Positions 8,447 through 18,338 of a stretch of 64,000 nt of DNA are shown here, piece by piece (positions within the stretch are counted from its first letter, which is position 1; each line of letters opens with the position of its first letter). This DNA is from Mariniflexile litorale (lineage in GTDB: Bacteria > Bacteroidota > Bacteroidia > Flavobacteriales > Flavobacteriaceae): NCBI RefSeq assembly GCF_031128465.2, contig NZ_CP155618.1, forward strand, positions 2,842,501 through 2,906,500, written 5' to 3'. The notes under the pieces were generated by a model. That model had not been told where the DNA came from and ran no database searches. It saw only the letters and a list, made by a program, of their open reading frames with translations. Made by a program: the position numbers and the translations under genes.

Positions 8447-9316
8447 ATGAAAAAAAGAGCTGTAGAGATTGTTGTTATCTCAGATGTGCATTTAGGTACT
8501 TATGGCTGTCGTTCCAAAGAGCTTGTTAAATACCTTAAATCTATTAAACCTGAAAAGGTTATTTTAAATGGAGACATTATAGATATTTGGCAGTTTAGTA
8601 AACGTTACTGGCCAAAGTCGCACATGAAAGTTATAAAACTCATCACCTCGTGGATTTCTAAGGGTGTTGAGGTAAATTACATAACGGGCAACCACGACGA
8701 GATGCTACGTAAGTTTGTAGGCTTCCAAATGGGAAGTTTTAGTATTTCAAATAAAGAATTGTTGACCATCGATGGCAAAAAAGCATGGATATTTCATGGA
8801 GACGTGTTCGATGTAACCATGCAACACTCCAAATCCATAGCAAAATTGGGAGCGGTGGGTTACGATTCTTTAATACTACTTAATAGTGCCATCAATTTCT
8901 TGGCATCTAAGTTAGGCAAAGGTCCTATTTCGATGTCTAAAAAAATTAAGAACAGTGTGAAGTCTGCCGTAAAGTTTATCAATAACTTTGAAAAGATTGC
9001 TTCCGATATTGCTATTGAAAATGGTTATGATTATGTGATTTGTGGGCACATCCATCAACCAGAAATCAAACGTATTGAAACTGAGGCTGGCACAGTAACC
9101 TATTTAAATTCGGGGGACTGGGTTGAAAGCTTAACGACTCTAGAGTATTATGATGGCAAATGGCATCTGTTTAGTTTTAAGGACAACTTTTTATTTGAAG
9201 AGGCCACAGAAACCGATGCTGAAGAGGAAGAAGTATTAGAAACCAAAGTGCTTTTTCAAAACATGATGAAAGAGTTTGAAACTGAAGTAAAGCAACCTAA
9301 AGTCCCAACACATTAA
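8447..9316 (+). CDS. UDP-2,3-diacylglucosamine diphosphatase-like metallophosphatase
   Basis: Calcineurin-type metallophosphoesterase of 289 residues. The metal-binding motifs are in order: DVHLG near residue 12, NGDIID, TGNHDEML, and GHIHQPE near residue 205. This pattern and length resemble the LpxH-like group acting on UDP-2,3-diacylglucosamine in lipid A synthesis. The C-terminus carries an acidic tail. It is the first of three closely spaced genes (6-nt and 14-nt gaps) with a glycosyltransferase and a GH1 enzyme, so its natural substrate may be another glycosyl or lipid phosphodiester. Confidence 0.8.
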   Translation: MKKRAVEIVVISDVHLGTYGCRSKELVKYLKSIKPEKVILNGDIIDIWQFSKRYWPKSHMKVIKLITSWISKGVEVNYITGNHDEMLRKFVGFQMGSFSISNKELLTIDGKKAWIFHGDVFDVTMQHSKSIAKLGAVGYDSLILLNSAINFLASKLGKGPISMSKKIKNSVKSAVKFINNFEKIASDIAIENGYDYVICGHIHQPEIKRIETEAGTVTYLNSGDWVESLTTLEYYDGKWHLFSFKDNFLFEEATETDAEEEEVLETKVLFQNMMKEFETEVKQPKVPTH

Positions 9317-9322
9317 AGTTTT

Positions 9323-10312
9323 ATGAAAGTACTTTACGCGATTCAAGGTACAGGTAATGGGCATTTAAGTCGCGCACGTGATATCATTCCTATTCTGCAA
9401 AAAAAAGATATTGAGTTAGATATACTAGTAAGCGGAACAGAAGCCGATATTAATATTCCATATCCCATAGCTTACCAATTAAAAGGACTCAGTTTTGTGT
9501 TTGGTAAACAAGGCGGTGTCGATTTTTGGAAAACCTATTTTAAGGCGAAAAGTATGCGCCTTCACAAAGAAATTAATACCCTGCCCGTTGAAAATTACGA
9601 TTTGATAATCAACGATTTTGAGCCTGTATCGGCCTGGGCTTGTAAACTGAAAAAATTACCCTGCGTGAGTTTAAGTCATCAATCAGCCGTATTGGTTTCA
9701 AACGCACCAAAACCTAAGAGAAAAGATGCTTTAGGGAAGCTCATTCTTAAAAAATACGCGCCAACCACTAAGCAGTATGGGTTTCATTTTAAGAGCTATC
9801 AAGACGATGTGTTTACACCTGTTATTAGACAAGACATTCGAAATGCCGTTTGCGAAAAGGGCAATCATTATACGGTGTACTTACCATCCTACGACGATGA
9901 AAAAATTCTAAAGATACTCTCTAAAATAAAAGAGGTATCGTGGGAAGTATTTTCAAAACACAATAAAAAAGTAGTGGTTCATAAAAATATAACTATACAA
10001 CCAATAACAAATGAAACTTTTGTAAAAAGTATGGCCAGCAGTCAAGGTATTTTATGTGGAGCAGGTTTTGAAACCCCTGCCGAAGCACTTTTTATGCGTA
10101 AAAAACTATTGGTAATCCCCATGAAAGGGCAATACGAGCAAGAATGCAATGCCGCTGCTTTAAAAGATTTGGGTGTACCCGTAATAAAATCATTAAAAAA
10201 GAAATATATAAAAAATATGATGGAGTGGGTGGCAAGTGATACACTTGTATATGTTGATTATCCCGATATCACTGAAGAGATTATAGATAGGCTTCTAAAA
10301 GAAAATTTATAA
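9323..10312 (+). CDS. MurG/UGT-like glycosyltransferase
   Basis: GT-B fold protein of 329 residues. It starts with GTGNGHLSRARDIIPIL, the glycine-rich loop and His-Leu of MurG/GT28-like and UDP-glucuronosyltransferase-like enzymes. Near the C-terminus GAGFETPAEALFMRKKLLVI is the nucleotide-sugar binding segment of that fold. No membrane segment is visible. It lies 6 nt behind the metallophosphatase and 14 nt before a GH1 glycosidase. Acceptor and donor are unknown; a glycolipid role is possible. Confidence 0.78.
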   Translation: MKVLYAIQGTGNGHLSRARDIIPILQKKDIELDILVSGTEADINIPYPIAYQLKGLSFVFGKQGGVDFWKTYFKAKSMRLHKEINTLPVENYDLIINDFEPVSAWACKLKKLPCVSLSHQSAVLVSNAPKPKRKDALGKLILKKYAPTTKQYGFHFKSYQDDVFTPVIRQDIRNAVCEKGNHYTVYLPSYDDEKILKILSKIKEVSWEVFSKHNKKVVVHKNITIQPITNETFVKSMASSQGILCGAGFETPAEALFMRKKLLVIPMKGQYEQECNAAALKDLGVPVIKSLKKKYIKNMMEWVASDTLVYVDYPDITEEIIDRLLKENL

Positions 10313-10326
10313 TACAAAACCATTCT

Positions 10327-11691
10327 ATGGCTTTTATCCATACTCAACAACATTTCACCTTAAAACCTCAAGATTTCGGAAAAGACTTTGTGTTTGGTGT
10401 TTCTACCGCAGCATACCAAATTGAAGGCGCTCATACTGTAAAAGACAAAGGCGCTTCCATCTGGGATCAATTCACCTCAAAAAAAGGCAATATTTTTAAT
10501 AATCAACATGGGCAAATAGCATGCGATTTCTATAATAAGTTTGAAGAAGATATTTTACTTATGAAATCTATGAACATCAAACACTTTAGGTTTTCATTAG
10601 CATGGTCGCGTATCATTCCAGAAGGTAGGGGAAAGGTGAGTACAGATGGTATTGATTTTTACAATAAGGTTATAGACTTCTGTATAAAATGTGGCATCAA
10701 GCCTTGGGTAACTTTATACCATTGGGATTTACCCCAAGCCTTACAAAACCAAGGCGGTTGGGTAAATAGAAATGTATTGTCTTGGTTTGAAGACTATGCT
10801 AAGATATGCGCCACTCATTTTGGCGATCGTGTTAAGCATTGGATGGTGTTAAACGAACCCATGGTATTTACGGGTGCAGGTTATTTTTTAGGAGTACACG
10901 CCCCAGGCAATAAAGGTTTGAAAAATTTTTTGCCAGCAGTCCATCATGCGGTAATGTGTCAAGCTATTGGTGGGCGAGTGTTACGAGCTTTAGTGCCTCG
11001 TGCGTATATTGGTACTACATTTTCCTGTTCACAAGTAACACCTTATAGTACATCTCCCAAAAATGTTCGGGCAGCCCAAAAAGCCGATGCTTTATTAAAT
11101 AGGCTTTTTATAGAACCCATGTTAGGGCTTGGTTACCCCACTGAACATGTGCCAGTATTAAGGCGCATCGAAGCATACATAAAACCAAACGATTTAAAGC
11201 AAGCAGTTTTTGATTTTGATTTTATAGGCGTACAAAACTACACACGAGAAGTAGTAAAGCATAGCTATTGGGTACCTTATTTACATGCGAAAATAGTAAA
11301 AGCTTCTAAGCGAAATGTGAAAACAACGCTTATGGACTGGGAAGTCTACCCACCCAGTATTTATAATATGATAAAACGTTTTAACCAATACCAAGGTGTT
11401 AATAAAATACTCATTACCGAAAATGGTGCCGCCTTTACCGATATACTTTTTAATGGCAAAGTACACGATAAAGAACGTTTGCGGTATTTACAAACCCACA
11501 TGCAGCAAGTTTACAAAGCCAAAAAAGACGGACTCCATGTAGTAGGATATTTTGTATGGACTTTTACTGATAATTTTGAATGGGCAGAAGGTTACCATCC
11601 TAGATTTGGTTTGGTGTACACCGATTTCTCAACACAACAACGTATTCTAAAAGCATCTGGCAAGTGGTACCAAGCTTTTTTAGGGAGTTAA
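10327..11691 (+). CDS. Glycoside hydrolase family 1 beta-glucosidase
   Basis: Full-length GH1 enzyme of 454 residues. FGVSTAAYQIEGA opens the barrel, the acid/base is Glu177 in VLNEPMVF, and the nucleophile is Glu365 in ITENGAAF. No signal peptide is present, so it acts in the cytoplasm. Family members hydrolyse beta-glucosides or related beta-glycosides by retention. Linkage to a glycosyltransferase and a phosphatase in one likely operon hints at turnover of a self-made glycoside rather than dietary uptake. Confidence 0.9.
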   Translation: MAFIHTQQHFTLKPQDFGKDFVFGVSTAAYQIEGAHTVKDKGASIWDQFTSKKGNIFNNQHGQIACDFYNKFEEDILLMKSMNIKHFRFSLAWSRIIPEGRGKVSTDGIDFYNKVIDFCIKCGIKPWVTLYHWDLPQALQNQGGWVNRNVLSWFEDYAKICATHFGDRVKHWMVLNEPMVFTGAGYFLGVHAPGNKGLKNFLPAVHHAVMCQAIGGRVLRALVPRAYIGTTFSCSQVTPYSTSPKNVRAAQKADALLNRLFIEPMLGLGYPTEHVPVLRRIEAYIKPNDLKQAVFDFDFIGVQNYTREVVKHSYWVPYLHAKIVKASKRNVKTTLMDWEVYPPSIYNMIKRFNQYQGVNKILITENGAAFTDILFNGKVHDKERLRYLQTHMQQVYKAKKDGLHVVGYFVWTFTDNFEWAEGYHPRFGLVYTDFSTQQRILKASGKWYQAFLGS

Positions 11692-12049
11692 ATGTTATTC
11701 CCAGATCTAAACTCGTTGTAATATTTGATTTTCTTCGCAAAAAGCATTAACTTATCAGAGCGTTTATACAAAGTCATTATATATTTGAAAGTGAAACTTC
11801 CATTTGAGATATATTGTAATATATGACTTTTGAGGTGTATTTCTTTTTTGTTGCGAATCTACCATGGTTATAGTTTACAAGGAATAGATAAATTTCCTCA
11901 AGAAATAAAATAAATGGTATAAAAGTGTTTAGTGATTATTTTTTCATAAAAACCGCTATATCAACGAGTTTGATTATTCTCAATTTTATATTAAAGACTA
12001 TTAGTCAGAAAATTTATACTATATTTATGATAATATAGATTAACAGAAA
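11692..12049. other. Gene-free AT-rich gap
   Basis: 358 nt between the GH1 gene and the hybrid kinase. No supported ORF, RNA or clear TAnnTTTG promoter was recognised; it must hold the kinase promoter but I cannot place it. Confidence 0.5.
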
Positions 12050-15000
12050 ATGAAAAAAATATTTTTTTACAGCCTAGACAATTTTGAGTTTTTGCTACAT
12101 TTTTTACCAGAATCTAACAAATTAACTTACTACTTCTTTAGTGAAATAAAACTATTGAAAAAAGCTATAAAGCAACTAAATCCAGATGCATTATTTCTTG
12201 AAAACATAGAATTTAACAAAGAGGTTTCAAGTTGTTTTGAAATTGTTGATACTAACACTTCAGTTATTATTTCTGGAAAGTATACAAGTTTTCCTAAAAT
12301 GCCCAAACAGGTATCTGTTTTACCAGATAAACTAAATAAGACAAGCGTATTTGAGCTGTTTTTAAAATTAAAATTAATTAATGAAAATTTGGCATCGCAG
12401 GAAGCTATTTCAAAAGATAAAAATGATACAGAAGAAATTAAAAACGGTAAAGAATTAAATAACCAACAGCTTCTAAATCTTCTTATGAATAATTTGCCAG
12501 AGGCCATTTATTTTAAAGATAGAAAGTCCAGGTATACTAAAATTAATTATCCAGAAGCAGCTCTTTTACAAATAAGTGACCCAGAAGAAGCTGTTGGTAA
12601 AACAGATGCCTATTTTTTTGACCCAGCTTTAAGTAAAAAAACATTTAAGGAGGAGCAGGCTCTAATGAAGAGTGGTATTCCGTTAATAAACAAGTTTGAA
12701 TGCATTGATACATTTTCTGATAAAAAGTATATAAGGGCTACAAAAGTACCTTTGATGAATGCAGATGGAAAGTGTATCGGTTTAGTTGGTATTACTAGAG
12801 ATGTTACCAATGAGCATTTAATAGAGAAAGAGCTTCTTATAGAAAAGGAACTAATGGATTTGCTGATGAATAATGTGCCTGATAGAATTTATCTTAAAGA
12901 TAGAGATTCTCGATTTATACGATCAAATATGGCTTTGGCAAAACAGTTCGGACTAAATTCACCAGAAGAATTATATGGAAAAACCGATTTTGATTTTCAT
13001 GATCCTATTCATGCCAAAGAAGCATTTGAAGATGAACAGGCTATTATGAGAAATGTGAATCAAATTTTAAATAAACAGGAAAGCTATTTAAAAAATAGAA
13101 AACGGTTTTGGGTGTTAACAACTAAAATCCCAATTATAGATAATAACAAAGAAGTTATAGGGATCGTTGGTATTTCACGTGATTTTACAAAACAAAAAAA
13201 GTTAGAGGATACTCTTAAAAAAGAGAAAGAATTTTTGCAAATGCTAATTGATAATGTTCCTGATTATATATATTTTAAGGATAAAAATTTTAAATATATT
13301 AGGGTAAATAAAGCAATTGCCACTTTTTATAAAGCAGATGTGAACGAAATAATTGGAAAATCAGATTTAGATTACCTTCCAAAAAAAACAGCAAAAAAGT
13401 TACATCAACAGGATTTAGCCGTATTTGAGAATGAGGTAGAAATAATAAATAAAGTAGAAAAGCTAAAAAATTTAGAAGGTAAAACAATTTGGCTCTCCAC
13501 AACTAAAGTTCCAATAAAGGATGAACGCTCCAAAATTATAGGATTAGTAGGAATCTCTCGAGATGTTACTCTAATAGAATTGGCCAAACAGCATTTTGAG
13601 ATGGCCAAGGCAAATGCAGAAGAAGCCAACCGAGCCAAAAGCTTGTTTCTTGCGAATATGTCACACGAAATTAGAACACCTATGAATGGTATTTTTGGAA
13701 TGGCTGATATACTGAGTAAATCTAAACTTGATTCTACCCAGAAAGAATACCTAGATATTATAATGAAATCTGGCCAGACCTTATTATTACTAATTAATAA
13801 TATTTTAGATTTCTCTAAGATTGAATCTGGCAAAATGGAATTGGAAACAGTGCCTATCAGTATTAGAAGTATTATAGAAGAAGTTGCTGATATTCATATA
13901 GTTCAAGCTACCACTAAGTCGATAGATTTGTTAACATATATTGATCCCGAAGTTCCAGAATTTGTGGGAGGTGATTATGTTCGTTTAAAACAAGTTATTA
14001 CCAACTTAGTAAATAATGCTATTAAGTTTACTCCGAAAGGAGAAGTTGTTATACAAGTTATTTATATGGGAGAAACCAATGGAACCCATGAAATACAATT
14101 TAAAGTTAAAGATTCCGGTATTGGAATTACCAAAGAAAATCAAAAAAAATTATTTAACTCATTTACTCAAGTTGATGCTTCAACAACAAGAAAATATGGT
14201 GGAACTGGTTTGGGGCTGGCTATTTCCTTAAAGTTAGTTACTCTAATGGGAGGTAAATTAGGCCTAGAAAGTGTTCCAAATTCTGGCTCTACATTTTTTT
14301 TCAAAGCAAAATTTAATATATCAGAAGAGGCTAAAAACACTAGTGCATTTTTAAGCAAAAAGCAACTTCATGGAAAACATGTTGCCATTATAGATGATAA
14401 TGAAACTAATAGGTTAATATTCAAGAAATATCTTAAAACATGGCAAGTTAAAGTCTCAGAGTTTAAAGATGGGTTTGAAGCATTGTCGTTTTTTAAGGAT
14501 CAGTATAATTCAGATAATCCAATCGATTTAGTGCTACTGGATTACCATATGCCTGGTATGGACGGAAGGGAATTGGCAAGGCGAATTAAAGCAGATCAAA
14601 GATTAAGTGATTTAAAATTAATTTTATTGTCTTCAATTACCGATGCACTATCAAAATCAGAAATGGATAAGATTGGTTTTGAAGCAGGTCTTAATAAACC
14701 AATTAAAATGAATCAACTATTAAATATAAGCTTAAAGGTTTTGGGAATGCCGCAAGAGCAAAAAGAATTTGAAAGTGAAGAAAACGAAAACCATTTGATA
14801 AGCTATAAAAATAAAAGGTTTCTTATTGTAGAGGATAATTTAATAAATATCAAAGTGACCCAAATAGTATTAAGTGGATTGTCAACACATGTTGAAGTAG
14901 CAAAAAATGGTCTGGAAGCAGTTAATCTCTTTCAGAAAAATAAGTTTGATGTTATATTGATGGATATAAGGATGCCGATAATGGACGGTATGGAAGCAAC

Positions 15001-15181
15001 TTTGAGGATTAGGGAATTGGAAAAGAATATAAAATCAGAAGAGCCCGTTAAAATTATTGCAACAACCGCAAATACCTATCAAGAAGATGTTGAAAATTGC
15101 ATGGATAATGGCATGGATGCTTTTCTTGAAAAACCATTTAAAAGAAAAGATCTACTAGATATTTTACAGCAATTACTATAA
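12050..15181 (+). CDS. Soluble hybrid histidine kinase (3 PAS, 2 REC)
   Basis: Protein of 1043 residues with no membrane segment. An uncharacterised N-terminal region covers about 1-135. Three similar PAS domains follow at about 142-250, 266-377 and 397-507; each opens with a NN(L/V)P(E/D)xIYxKD-type signature and ends with GI(T/S)RD. Next are the HisKA box with His539 (SHEIRTPMNG), the ATPase domain (about 640-755) and two receiver domains with Asp831 (LLDYHMPGMDG) and Asp972 (LMDIRMPIMDG). The repeated PAS modules look like internal duplications. No DNA-binding partner is adjacent, so it is an orphan sensing an intracellular signal. Confidence 0.92.
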   Translation: MKKIFFYSLDNFEFLLHFLPESNKLTYYFFSEIKLLKKAIKQLNPDALFLENIEFNKEVSSCFEIVDTNTSVIISGKYTSFPKMPKQVSVLPDKLNKTSVFELFLKLKLINENLASQEAISKDKNDTEEIKNGKELNNQQLLNLLMNNLPEAIYFKDRKSRYTKINYPEAALLQISDPEEAVGKTDAYFFDPALSKKTFKEEQALMKSGIPLINKFECIDTFSDKKYIRATKVPLMNADGKCIGLVGITRDVTNEHLIEKELLIEKELMDLLMNNVPDRIYLKDRDSRFIRSNMALAKQFGLNSPEELYGKTDFDFHDPIHAKEAFEDEQAIMRNVNQILNKQESYLKNRKRFWVLTTKIPIIDNNKEVIGIVGISRDFTKQKKLEDTLKKEKEFLQMLIDNVPDYIYFKDKNFKYIRVNKAIATFYKADVNEIIGKSDLDYLPKKTAKKLHQQDLAVFENEVEIINKVEKLKNLEGKTIWLSTTKVPIKDERSKIIGLVGISRDVTLIELAKQHFEMAKANAEEANRAKSLFLANMSHEIRTPMNGIFGMADILSKSKLDSTQKEYLDIIMKSGQTLLLLINNILDFSKIESGKMELETVPISIRSIIEEVADIHIVQATTKSIDLLTYIDPEVPEFVGGDYVRLKQVITNLVNNAIKFTPKGEVVIQVIYMGETNGTHEIQFKVKDSGIGITKENQKKLFNSFTQVDASTTRKYGGTGLGLAISLKLVTLMGGKLGLESVPNSGSTFFFKAKFNISEEAKNTSAFLSKKQLHGKHVAIIDDNETNRLIFKKYLKTWQVKVSEFKDGFEALSFFKDQYNSDNPIDLVLLDYHMPGMDGRELARRIKADQRLSDLKLILLSSITDALSKSEMDKIGFEAGLNKPIKMNQLLNISLKVLGMPQEQKEFESEENENHLISYKNKRFLIVEDNLINIKVTQIVLSGLSTHVEVAKNGLEAVNLFQKNKFDVILMDIRMPIMDGMEATLRIRELEKNIKSEEPVKIIATTANTYQEDVENCMDNGMDAFLEKPFKRKDLLDILQQLL

Positions 15182-15305
15182 TTTAGTTATAGCGTTTTGT
15201 ATTGTGGGCTAACTTAAAAAAGTACCGTTAATAATTCGAATTTACTAACTTTAATTTCAATTTATAACAAAATAAGATAATTTTTCGTACTACAAAATAA
15301 ATAAA

Positions 15306-15334
15306 TTGACACTGAATAAATTACCGTACCTTTG
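15306..15334 (+). promoter_or_regulatory. Promoter of DEAD-box helicase gene
   Basis: TTG at 15306-15308, an 18-nt spacer and TACCTTTG at 15327-15334 match the Bacteroidota housekeeping consensus. The start codon at 15418 leaves an untranslated leader of roughly 75-80 nt, long for this genome. Confidence 0.75.
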
Positions 15335-15417
15335 CCGCTTAATAAAAAAAGGGGTGATGTTTAATAAATAGATTGTCATCTCAAAATGTCCAATTAAGGA
15401 CTAATCAAACAATTTAT

Positions 15418-16707
15418 ATGCAATTTAACTCATTAGGCTTATCTCAAGCCTTGCTAAAAGCTATTAGCAAAAAGGGATACACAACTCCAAGTCCTATTCA
15501 ACAAAAAGCCATACCACATATATTACAAGGGAAAGATGTATTGGCAAGTGCACAAACCGGTACCGGTAAAACAGCTGGATTTACATTACCATTGTTGCAT
15601 ATTTTATCGGAAAATCCAAAAGAAAAATACAGACCCATTCGTGCATTAATTTTAACGCCAACACGTGAATTAGCGGCACAGGTATATGCAAATGTAAAAG
15701 AATACAGTGAGTTTTTAGAGTTGCGTAGTGCTGTTATTTTTGGAGGTGTTAACCAAAATCCACAAGTAGCAACCATTCGTCAGGGGATTGATGTATTGAT
15801 AGCCACTCCAGGGCGTTTGTTAGATTTAATCAATCAGAACCACATATCATTAAAACGTGTTGAGATTTTAGTTTTAGATGAAGCCGATCGTATGCTAGAT
15901 ATGGGTTTTTTACGTGATATTGAGCGTATTATTAAAATCATGCCAGAAAAACGCCAAAACTTAATGTTTTCGGCAACCTTTTCACAAGATATTAAAAAAC
16001 TAGCACATGGTATTTTAAATAATCCAGTGCAGGTAGAAGCCACTCCTGAAAATACTACAGTAGATGCTATTACTCAAAAAGTGTATCGTGTTGCCAAAGG
16101 TTTAAAAACCGACTTGATTATTAAGTTAATCTCAGACGGTAACTGGAAACAAGTCTTGGTTTTTACACGTACTAAACATGGTGCAAATAAACTTTGTGAA
16201 AAAATGGCAAAGGCAGGTATTAAAGCTGCGGCAATACACGGAAATAAAAGTCAAGGTGCGCGTACTAAAGCTTTAGGTGGTTTTAAAAATGGCAGTGTGA
16301 GTGTTTTAGTGGCGACTGATATTGCGGCACGTGGATTGGATATTCCATTATTACCACATGTTATTAATTTTGAATTGCCTAATATTTCTGAAGATTATGT
16401 ACATAGAATAGGAAGAACGGGTAGAGCAGGAGCCAGTGGTGAAGCACTATCATTAGTAAGTGCTGATGAAACGACTTTTTTACGAGATATTGAAAAGCTA
16501 GTTGGAATGAAAATTCCTGTTGAAATTGTGGAAGGTTTTGAGCCCGATCCGAATGCTTCAACCCAACCTGAAAAACGTCAACAACGCGGTGGTGGAAACC
16601 GTTCTAGAAACAATGAGCGTTCTGGTAATTCAAATACCCAAAAAAACGACAGTAGCCGACGTCCTAAACGCAATAGTGACAGAAGCAGAAACGATAGACG
16701 TAATTAA
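15418..16707 (+). CDS. DEAD-box RNA helicase (RhlE-like)
   Basis: ATP-dependent RNA helicase of 429 residues. The Q motif is [19 protein letters not shown] followed by PSPIQ; motif I is AQTGTGKT (from residue 45), Ia PTREL, II DEAD (154-157), III SAT and [12 protein letters not shown]. The C-terminus is a basic, Gly/Arg/Asn-rich tail typical of RhlE-type proteins that act on rRNA and in cold adaptation. ATG at 15418 is chosen over an upstream TTG at 15373 because the helicase fold begins there. Confidence 0.93.
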   Translation: MQFNSLGLSQALLKAISKKGYTTPSPIQQKAIPHILQGKDVLASAQTGTGKTAGFTLPLLHILSENPKEKYRPIRALILTPTRELAAQVYANVKEYSEFLELRSAVIFGGVNQNPQVATIRQGIDVLIATPGRLLDLINQNHISLKRVEILVLDEADRMLDMGFLRDIERIIKIMPEKRQNLMFSATFSQDIKKLAHGILNNPVQVEATPENTTVDAITQKVYRVAKGLKTDLIIKLISDGNWKQVLVFTRTKHGANKLCEKMAKAGIKAAAIHGNKSQGARTKALGGFKNGSVSVLVATDIAARGLDIPLLPHVINFELPNISEDYVHRIGRTGRAGASGEALSLVSADETTFLRDIEKLVGMKIPVEIVEGFEPDPNASTQPEKRQQRGGGNRSRNNERSGNSNTQKNDSSRRPKRNSDRSRNDRRN

Positions 16708-16712
16708 TAGCA

Positions 16713-16937
16713 ATGAATCCAAGGTTAAGAGCTAAAATCATTCAAGTTTGTGATGAAAAAATAAAAGCTAAAGGCGACCAAGTGGGTGTGTCTTTTTATG
16801 CATTTTTTGAAAACAAAAATAATAACCCCGAATTGTTAATGGAAGCTGCCACTTGGTGGATTAAAGAACACCAGTTAGATCATTTTGAGAAAGCTGTAAA
16901 AATTAGAGATTTAGTAAATGGAACAGCAACCAAATAA
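16713..16937 (+). CDS. Small conserved protein (DUF6500-like)
   Basis: Protein of 74 residues with IIQVCDEKIKAKGDQVGVSF near the N-terminus and WWIKEHQLDHFEKAVKIRDL near the end. I believe this matches the small DUF6500 family seen in flavobacteria, but this rests on memory of the pattern. It begins 5 nt behind the helicase and overlaps the next gene by 20 nt, so the three genes form one transcript. Function unknown. Confidence 0.7.
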   Translation: MNPRLRAKIIQVCDEKIKAKGDQVGVSFYAFFENKNNNPELLMEAATWWIKEHQLDHFEKAVKIRDLVNGTATK

Positions 16938-17160
16938 CCCATTGCATGGTATCAAACTAGAGCAAATTATTAACGATTTGGTCACGCATTATGGTTGGGA
17001 ATACATGGGGTTTACTATTAAAATTAAATGTTTTACCGATAATCCTTCGATAAAATCGAGTTTAAAGTTTTTAAGGCGTACCCCGTGGGCTAGAACTAAA
17101 GTGGAAGCTATGTATTTAAACATGCTAAAACAGAATGAAAACAAAAAAGGTTCAAGTTAA
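16918..17160 (+). CDS. VF530 family DNA-binding-like protein
   Basis: Protein of 80 residues with the VF530/DUF2132 pattern: NPLHGIKLEQIINDLVTHYG then CFTDNPSIKSSLKFLRRTPW and ARTKVEAMYL. Family members are small helical proteins of proposed DNA-binding function. It overlaps the preceding gene by 20 nt in another frame, and its last codons form the left arm of the terminator. Confidence 0.82.
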   Translation: MEQQPNNPLHGIKLEQIINDLVTHYGWEYMGFTIKIKCFTDNPSIKSSLKFLRRTPWARTKVEAMYLNMLKQNENKKGSS

Positions 17161-17176
17161 TTACTTGAACCTTTTT
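17143..17176. terminator. Bidirectional rho-independent terminator
   Basis: AAAAAAGGTTCAAGT pairs with ACTTGAACCTTTTTT around a short loop. The hairpin includes the VF530 stop codon and separates it from the convergent EF-hand gene; A and T tracts on both sides let it work in both directions. Confidence 0.85.
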
Positions 17177-17182
17177 TATATT

Positions 17183-17527
17183 TTAATCTTCGCTAACTTC
17201 AGTGTTTTCTTTTTTCTTTTTCGCACCTTCGGGTCTTTTTTTGCCTTTTTCGCCTCTTAGCATACCAGATTTATATTCTTCTAGAGTTACAGAACCATTA
17301 GAGTCTGCGTCCATAGCAGCATATCGTTTTTCAAGAGTTTCAGTAGGTATTTCTTTTTTGGTTTTACGAGCTTTAAATTCATCTAAAGAAATAGAAGCAT
17401 CTTTGTTTGTGTCTAGAGCAGTAAACATTTTTTCAGGGTCTGGTTTCTGTCTGTCTTGAGCGTTGCTTAAAGAAAAAGTAAATAAACCTAATACTAATAC
17501 ACCTAATTTTAATGTTGTTAATTTCAT
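17183..17527 (-). CDS. Secreted EF-hand protein
   Basis: Protein of 114 residues with a signal peptide ending SNA (cleavage before QDRQ) and two EF-hand loops, DTNKDASISLDEF and DADSNGSVTLEEY, both with the acidic 1, 3, 5 and 12 positions expected for calcium binding. The C-terminus is a charged Lys/Glu tail. It is probably periplasmic or surface-located. No partner gene suggests a specific role. Confidence 0.85.
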   Translation of the reverse strand: MKLTTLKLGVLVLGLFTFSLSNAQDRQKPDPEKMFTALDTNKDASISLDEFKARKTKKEIPTETLEKRYAAMDADSNGSVTLEEYKSGMLRGEKGKKRPEGAKKKKENTEVSED

Positions 17528-17618
17528 ATTCTATTTTTTTTTAATTGTTTATAATAAGTTTAATGATGCTTAGACTATGCAATTAAAAAAAGGTTTAATG
17601 TCATGATTTATAATATAT

Positions 17619-18068
17619 TTATAGATGTTTTAATCCTTCATAAACAACAATACCTACAGCATTCGCTAAATTTAAACTCCTAACCTTTTCGCTATAAATA
17701 GGGATTTTATATAATTGATTGGAGTGTGTTTCAATGATAGATTTAGGTAAGCCAACCGATTCTTTTCCAAAAACTAAAAAGAGATTATCTTCAAAAGGAA
17801 TGTGCCAATGGTTTTTATTGCCATGACTAGATAGAAACACCATGTTTTGGTCTTTGTTTTTACTGAAAAATTCCTCAATGTTTTCATAATAAACAATCGA
17901 TACGTGTTTCCAATAATCTAATCCAGCGCGTTTTAATCGCGTGTCGTCAATTTTAAAACCGAAGGGTCTAACCAAATGCAATGTAGAACCTGATGCCAAT
18001 GCTAAACGTCCAATATTACCTGTATTATTGGGTATTTCGGGTTCAATAAGTACAATGTTTAAGGGCAT
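17619..18068 (-). CDS. trmL: tRNA (cytidine(34)-2'-O)-methyltransferase TrmL
   Basis: SPOUT-class methyltransferase of 149 residues. The N-terminus IVLIEPEIPNNTGNIGRLAL is diagnostic of TrmL, and the C-terminal knot has VFGKESVGLP and IPIYSEKVRSLNLANAVGI. It uses S-adenosylmethionine to methylate the wobble ribose of tRNA-Leu. It stands alone on the minus strand between the EF-hand gene and NDH-2. Confidence 0.92.
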   Translation of the reverse strand: MPLNIVLIEPEIPNNTGNIGRLALASGSTLHLVRPFGFKIDDTRLKRAGLDYWKHVSIVYYENIEEFFSKNKDQNMVFLSSHGNKNHWHIPFEDNLFLVFGKESVGLPKSIIETHSNQLYKIPIYSEKVRSLNLANAVGIVVYEGLKHL

Positions 18069-18338
18069 AAAAAGTTTATTTGTATTTTATGCGAAGATAC
18101 ATATTAAAGGAAACTTTTATGGTTCAGTGTGAGTTGGATGGAATTATAAATACGAAACCATAATTGTTTTATAATGTTGAAGGATCATTATTAATAACAT
18201 TCAAAATATAAAATCTACGAGGGAGTTGTTTATATTATTAGAGTTTGTCGATACTATGGGGCTTGTTTAATACTAAAATTAGCAAAGAATAGAGCTTTAT
18301 AGCATAAATAGGGGGGGCAAATAAAGGGAATTAAAAAG

